From positions 1 through 13,594 of the forward strand of contig JAJAYR010000502.1 of assembly GCA_026786155.1 (NCBI GenBank): 13,594 bases of DNA. Direction: 5' to 3'. Within the stretch, counting starts at the first letter, position 1, and each line of letters starts with the position of its first letter. The DNA is from Pyrinomonadaceae bacterium. GTDB lineage: Bacteria > Acidobacteriota > Blastocatellia > Pyrinomonadales > Pyrinomonadaceae. A program made the position numbers and the translations under genes. The notes under the pieces were generated by a model, which had not been told where the DNA came from, made no database searches, and saw only the letters and a program-made list of their open reading frames with translations. Shown here in pieces: positions 12,412 to 13,594 of the stretch.

Positions 12412-13594
12412 TTAACGCGCCGGTGTCGGAACGTCGCCGTTCTGTCCGAATTGCTGATAACTGAAAGTGTTATCAACGCTGCGCCAGATATACCAGAAAC
12501 CGTTCGACGGGCGGAAAACCGCGATGTCGGTTTTGTTGTCGCCGTCGTAATTTCCGGCAACCGGAACGTCCGTCCCTAAACCGAACTGACGGAAATCAAA
12601 CGTCGCGTCCGAACTCCGCATAATATACCAGACACCGTTTGACGGGCGGAAAACCGTGATGTCGGCTTTGCCGTCGCCGTCGAAATCGCCGCTGATTGGC
12701 ACGTCGCCGCTTTGTCCGAACAGATTGCCCCGGAAACCGCCGTCGCTGCTTCGCAAATAATACCAGCCGCCGTTTGAAGGTCGGAAAACCGCGATGTCAG
12801 TTTTGCCGTCGCCGTCGAAATCTCCGGCAACCGGAACGTCTTCGCTCGCGCCGAACTGCACACCCGTAAAACCCGAATTATCGCTTCTTTGAATATACCA
12901 GTCACCGTTTGACCGGCGATATACCGCCAAATCGTTGCGCCCGTCGCCGTCAAAATCGCCGCGCACCGGAATGTCCGTCGCTAAACCGAATTGCGTTTCG
13001 GTTAATCCGGCATCGGAACTGCGATTGATTGACCAAACGCCCGTGCCGTTCACGTTGCGGAAAACCGCCGCGTCGGTTTTGCCGTCGCCGTCAAAATCGC
13101 CCGAAACGAGTTTGTCATTGGCATTTCCCAACACTCTCGCGCTGAAACCTTCGCTGTTTTGAATATACCAAACGCCCGCTGACGGTCGAAAAACCGCGAT
13201 GTCATTGCTGCCGTCGCCGTCGAAATCGCTGTGATTGGAATGCGTCGTCAATCTTCCGCGAATTTCGCCGTTCGGATTATTCACCGAACCGATGACCGCC
13301 GACCATAAACCCGTGCGAAGCTGCGCCACCTGCGCCGCCGTAACCGAAATCGTCGCGTTCGGGAAGTTGCCATCTCTGCCGCCGATAGTCGGGAAAGTAT
13401 AAACGACGCTCGTGTCGCCGACGTTCAAAACAATTCTCGCGCTCGTCTGGGCGCTCGAAAGATTGTGAAATTTGCCTTTGATAGTCGCTTGATTTTCGGC
13501 TTGATTCAAGAAAATCTTGACTTCTCCGGTAGCGGCGGTCGAAACCGGCGGAACGACTTGATTGCCCGTCAAATGCGCTTCAAAATATCTTCCC
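12412..13594 (-). CDS. CHRD domain plus FG-GAP/VCBS repeat protein, 5' end outside window
   Basis: The frame is open to the window edge (GRYFEAHLTGN is read before any start), so at least 394 C-terminal residues are visible and the beginning is missing; the TTG at 13572 lies inside the CHRD domain and is not the start. The CHRD domain (about the first 115 visible residues) shows the LTGNQVVPPV opening and ends NGEIRGRL. Six repeats of about 45 residues follow, each beginning DFDGDGxxDIAVFRPSNG or a variant and continuing WYI-RSSD and FG-DVPVAG. The DxDGDGxxD loops are calcium-binding type and the array should form a beta-propeller. The last repeat has NYDGDNKTD. Such proteins are usually secreted; a signal peptide would be upstream. 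No enzyme motif is visible. Confidence 0.9.
   Translation of the reverse strand, partial: GRYFEAHLTGNQVVPPVSTAATGEVKIFLNQAENQATIKGKFHNLSSAQTSARIVLNVGDTSVVYTFPTIGGRDGNFPNATISVTAAQVAQLRTGLWSAVIGSVNNPNGEIRGRLTTHSNHSDFDGDGSNDIAVFRPSAGVWYIQNSEGFSARVLGNANDKLVSGDFDGDGKTDAAVFRNVNGTGVWSINRSSDAGLTETQFGLATDIPVRGDFDGDGRNDLAVYRRSNGDWYIQRSDNSGFTGVQFGASEDVPVAGDFDGDGKTDIAVFRPSNGGWYYLRSSDGGFRGNLFGQSGDVPISGDFDGDGKADITVFRPSNGVWYIMRSSDATFDFRQFGLGTDVPVAGNYDGDNKTDIAVFRPSNGFWYIWRSVDNTFSYQQFGQNGDVPTPAR

Noticed and set aside
12402..12414. GGTTCTGAC followed by TTTAA as a remnant of the 3266-3376 element end.
   Set aside because: Only about 10 bp match, with no partner arm nearby; chance is likely.
12576..13162. Open frames on the other strand or frame inside the FG-GAP repeats.
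   Set aside because: They are shadows of the repeated coding sequence, without family features or start signals.

Overview
The window looks like a chromosomal segment of an Acidobacteriota bacterium, probably class Blastocatellia (Pyrinomonadaceae-like). This placement is an inference from gene style, not from a marker gene. The clues are a CHRD domain fused to many DFDGDGxxDIAVFRPSNG-type repeats, a lipoprotein with an Asn/Ala-rich linker between WSPDS propeller motifs, an M61-PDZ peptidase, and mid-GC genes with mostly AT-rich leaders lacking a Shine-Dalgarno. No rRNA, tRNA, CRISPR array or transposase gene was seen.

Region 1 (1-5676, all plus strand) is an iron-centred block. It holds the 3' end of a ferritin-like protein, feoA, a feoB split into a soluble GTPase part (876-1691) and a membrane part (1838-3256), a DtxR/MntR-type metal regulator, a 66-aa single-span membrane protein of unknown role, and a class I cysteine desulfurase. 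The likely logic is ferrous iron import (FeoA/FeoB), metal sensing (DtxR family) and use of iron in Fe-S clusters (cysteine desulfurase). Two matching inverted-repeat boxes upstream of feoA are candidate operators. A 137-bp foldback element flanked by TTTA on both sides sits exactly at the FeoB split.

Region 2 (5677-7901) has a small secreted protein with internal repeats and an MFS exporter, both on the minus strand. A roughly 500-bp AT-rich stretch without genes lies between them. Region 3 (7923-11979, plus strand) has a secreted M61 peptidase with a PDZ domain, a beta-propeller lipoprotein 7 nt downstream, and a DinB-like protein. Region 4 (12412 to the window end, minus strand) is the C-terminal part of a large CHRD/FG-GAP protein, with a good intrinsic terminator downstream.

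The most unusual signal is in the intergenic DNA. Three gaps carry imperfect palindromes whose arms are degenerate tandem arrays of 7-bp units (3954-4036; 11177-11446, where several palindromes are nested; 12312-12393). A fourth (12005-12162) has 8-bp units. Unit sequence differs between loci, but the architecture, inverted arrays of a short fixed period, is shared. Three further foldback elements (1691-1827, 3266-3376, 3841-3909) sit in the feo block, one inside the split feoB and two flanking the regulator gene.
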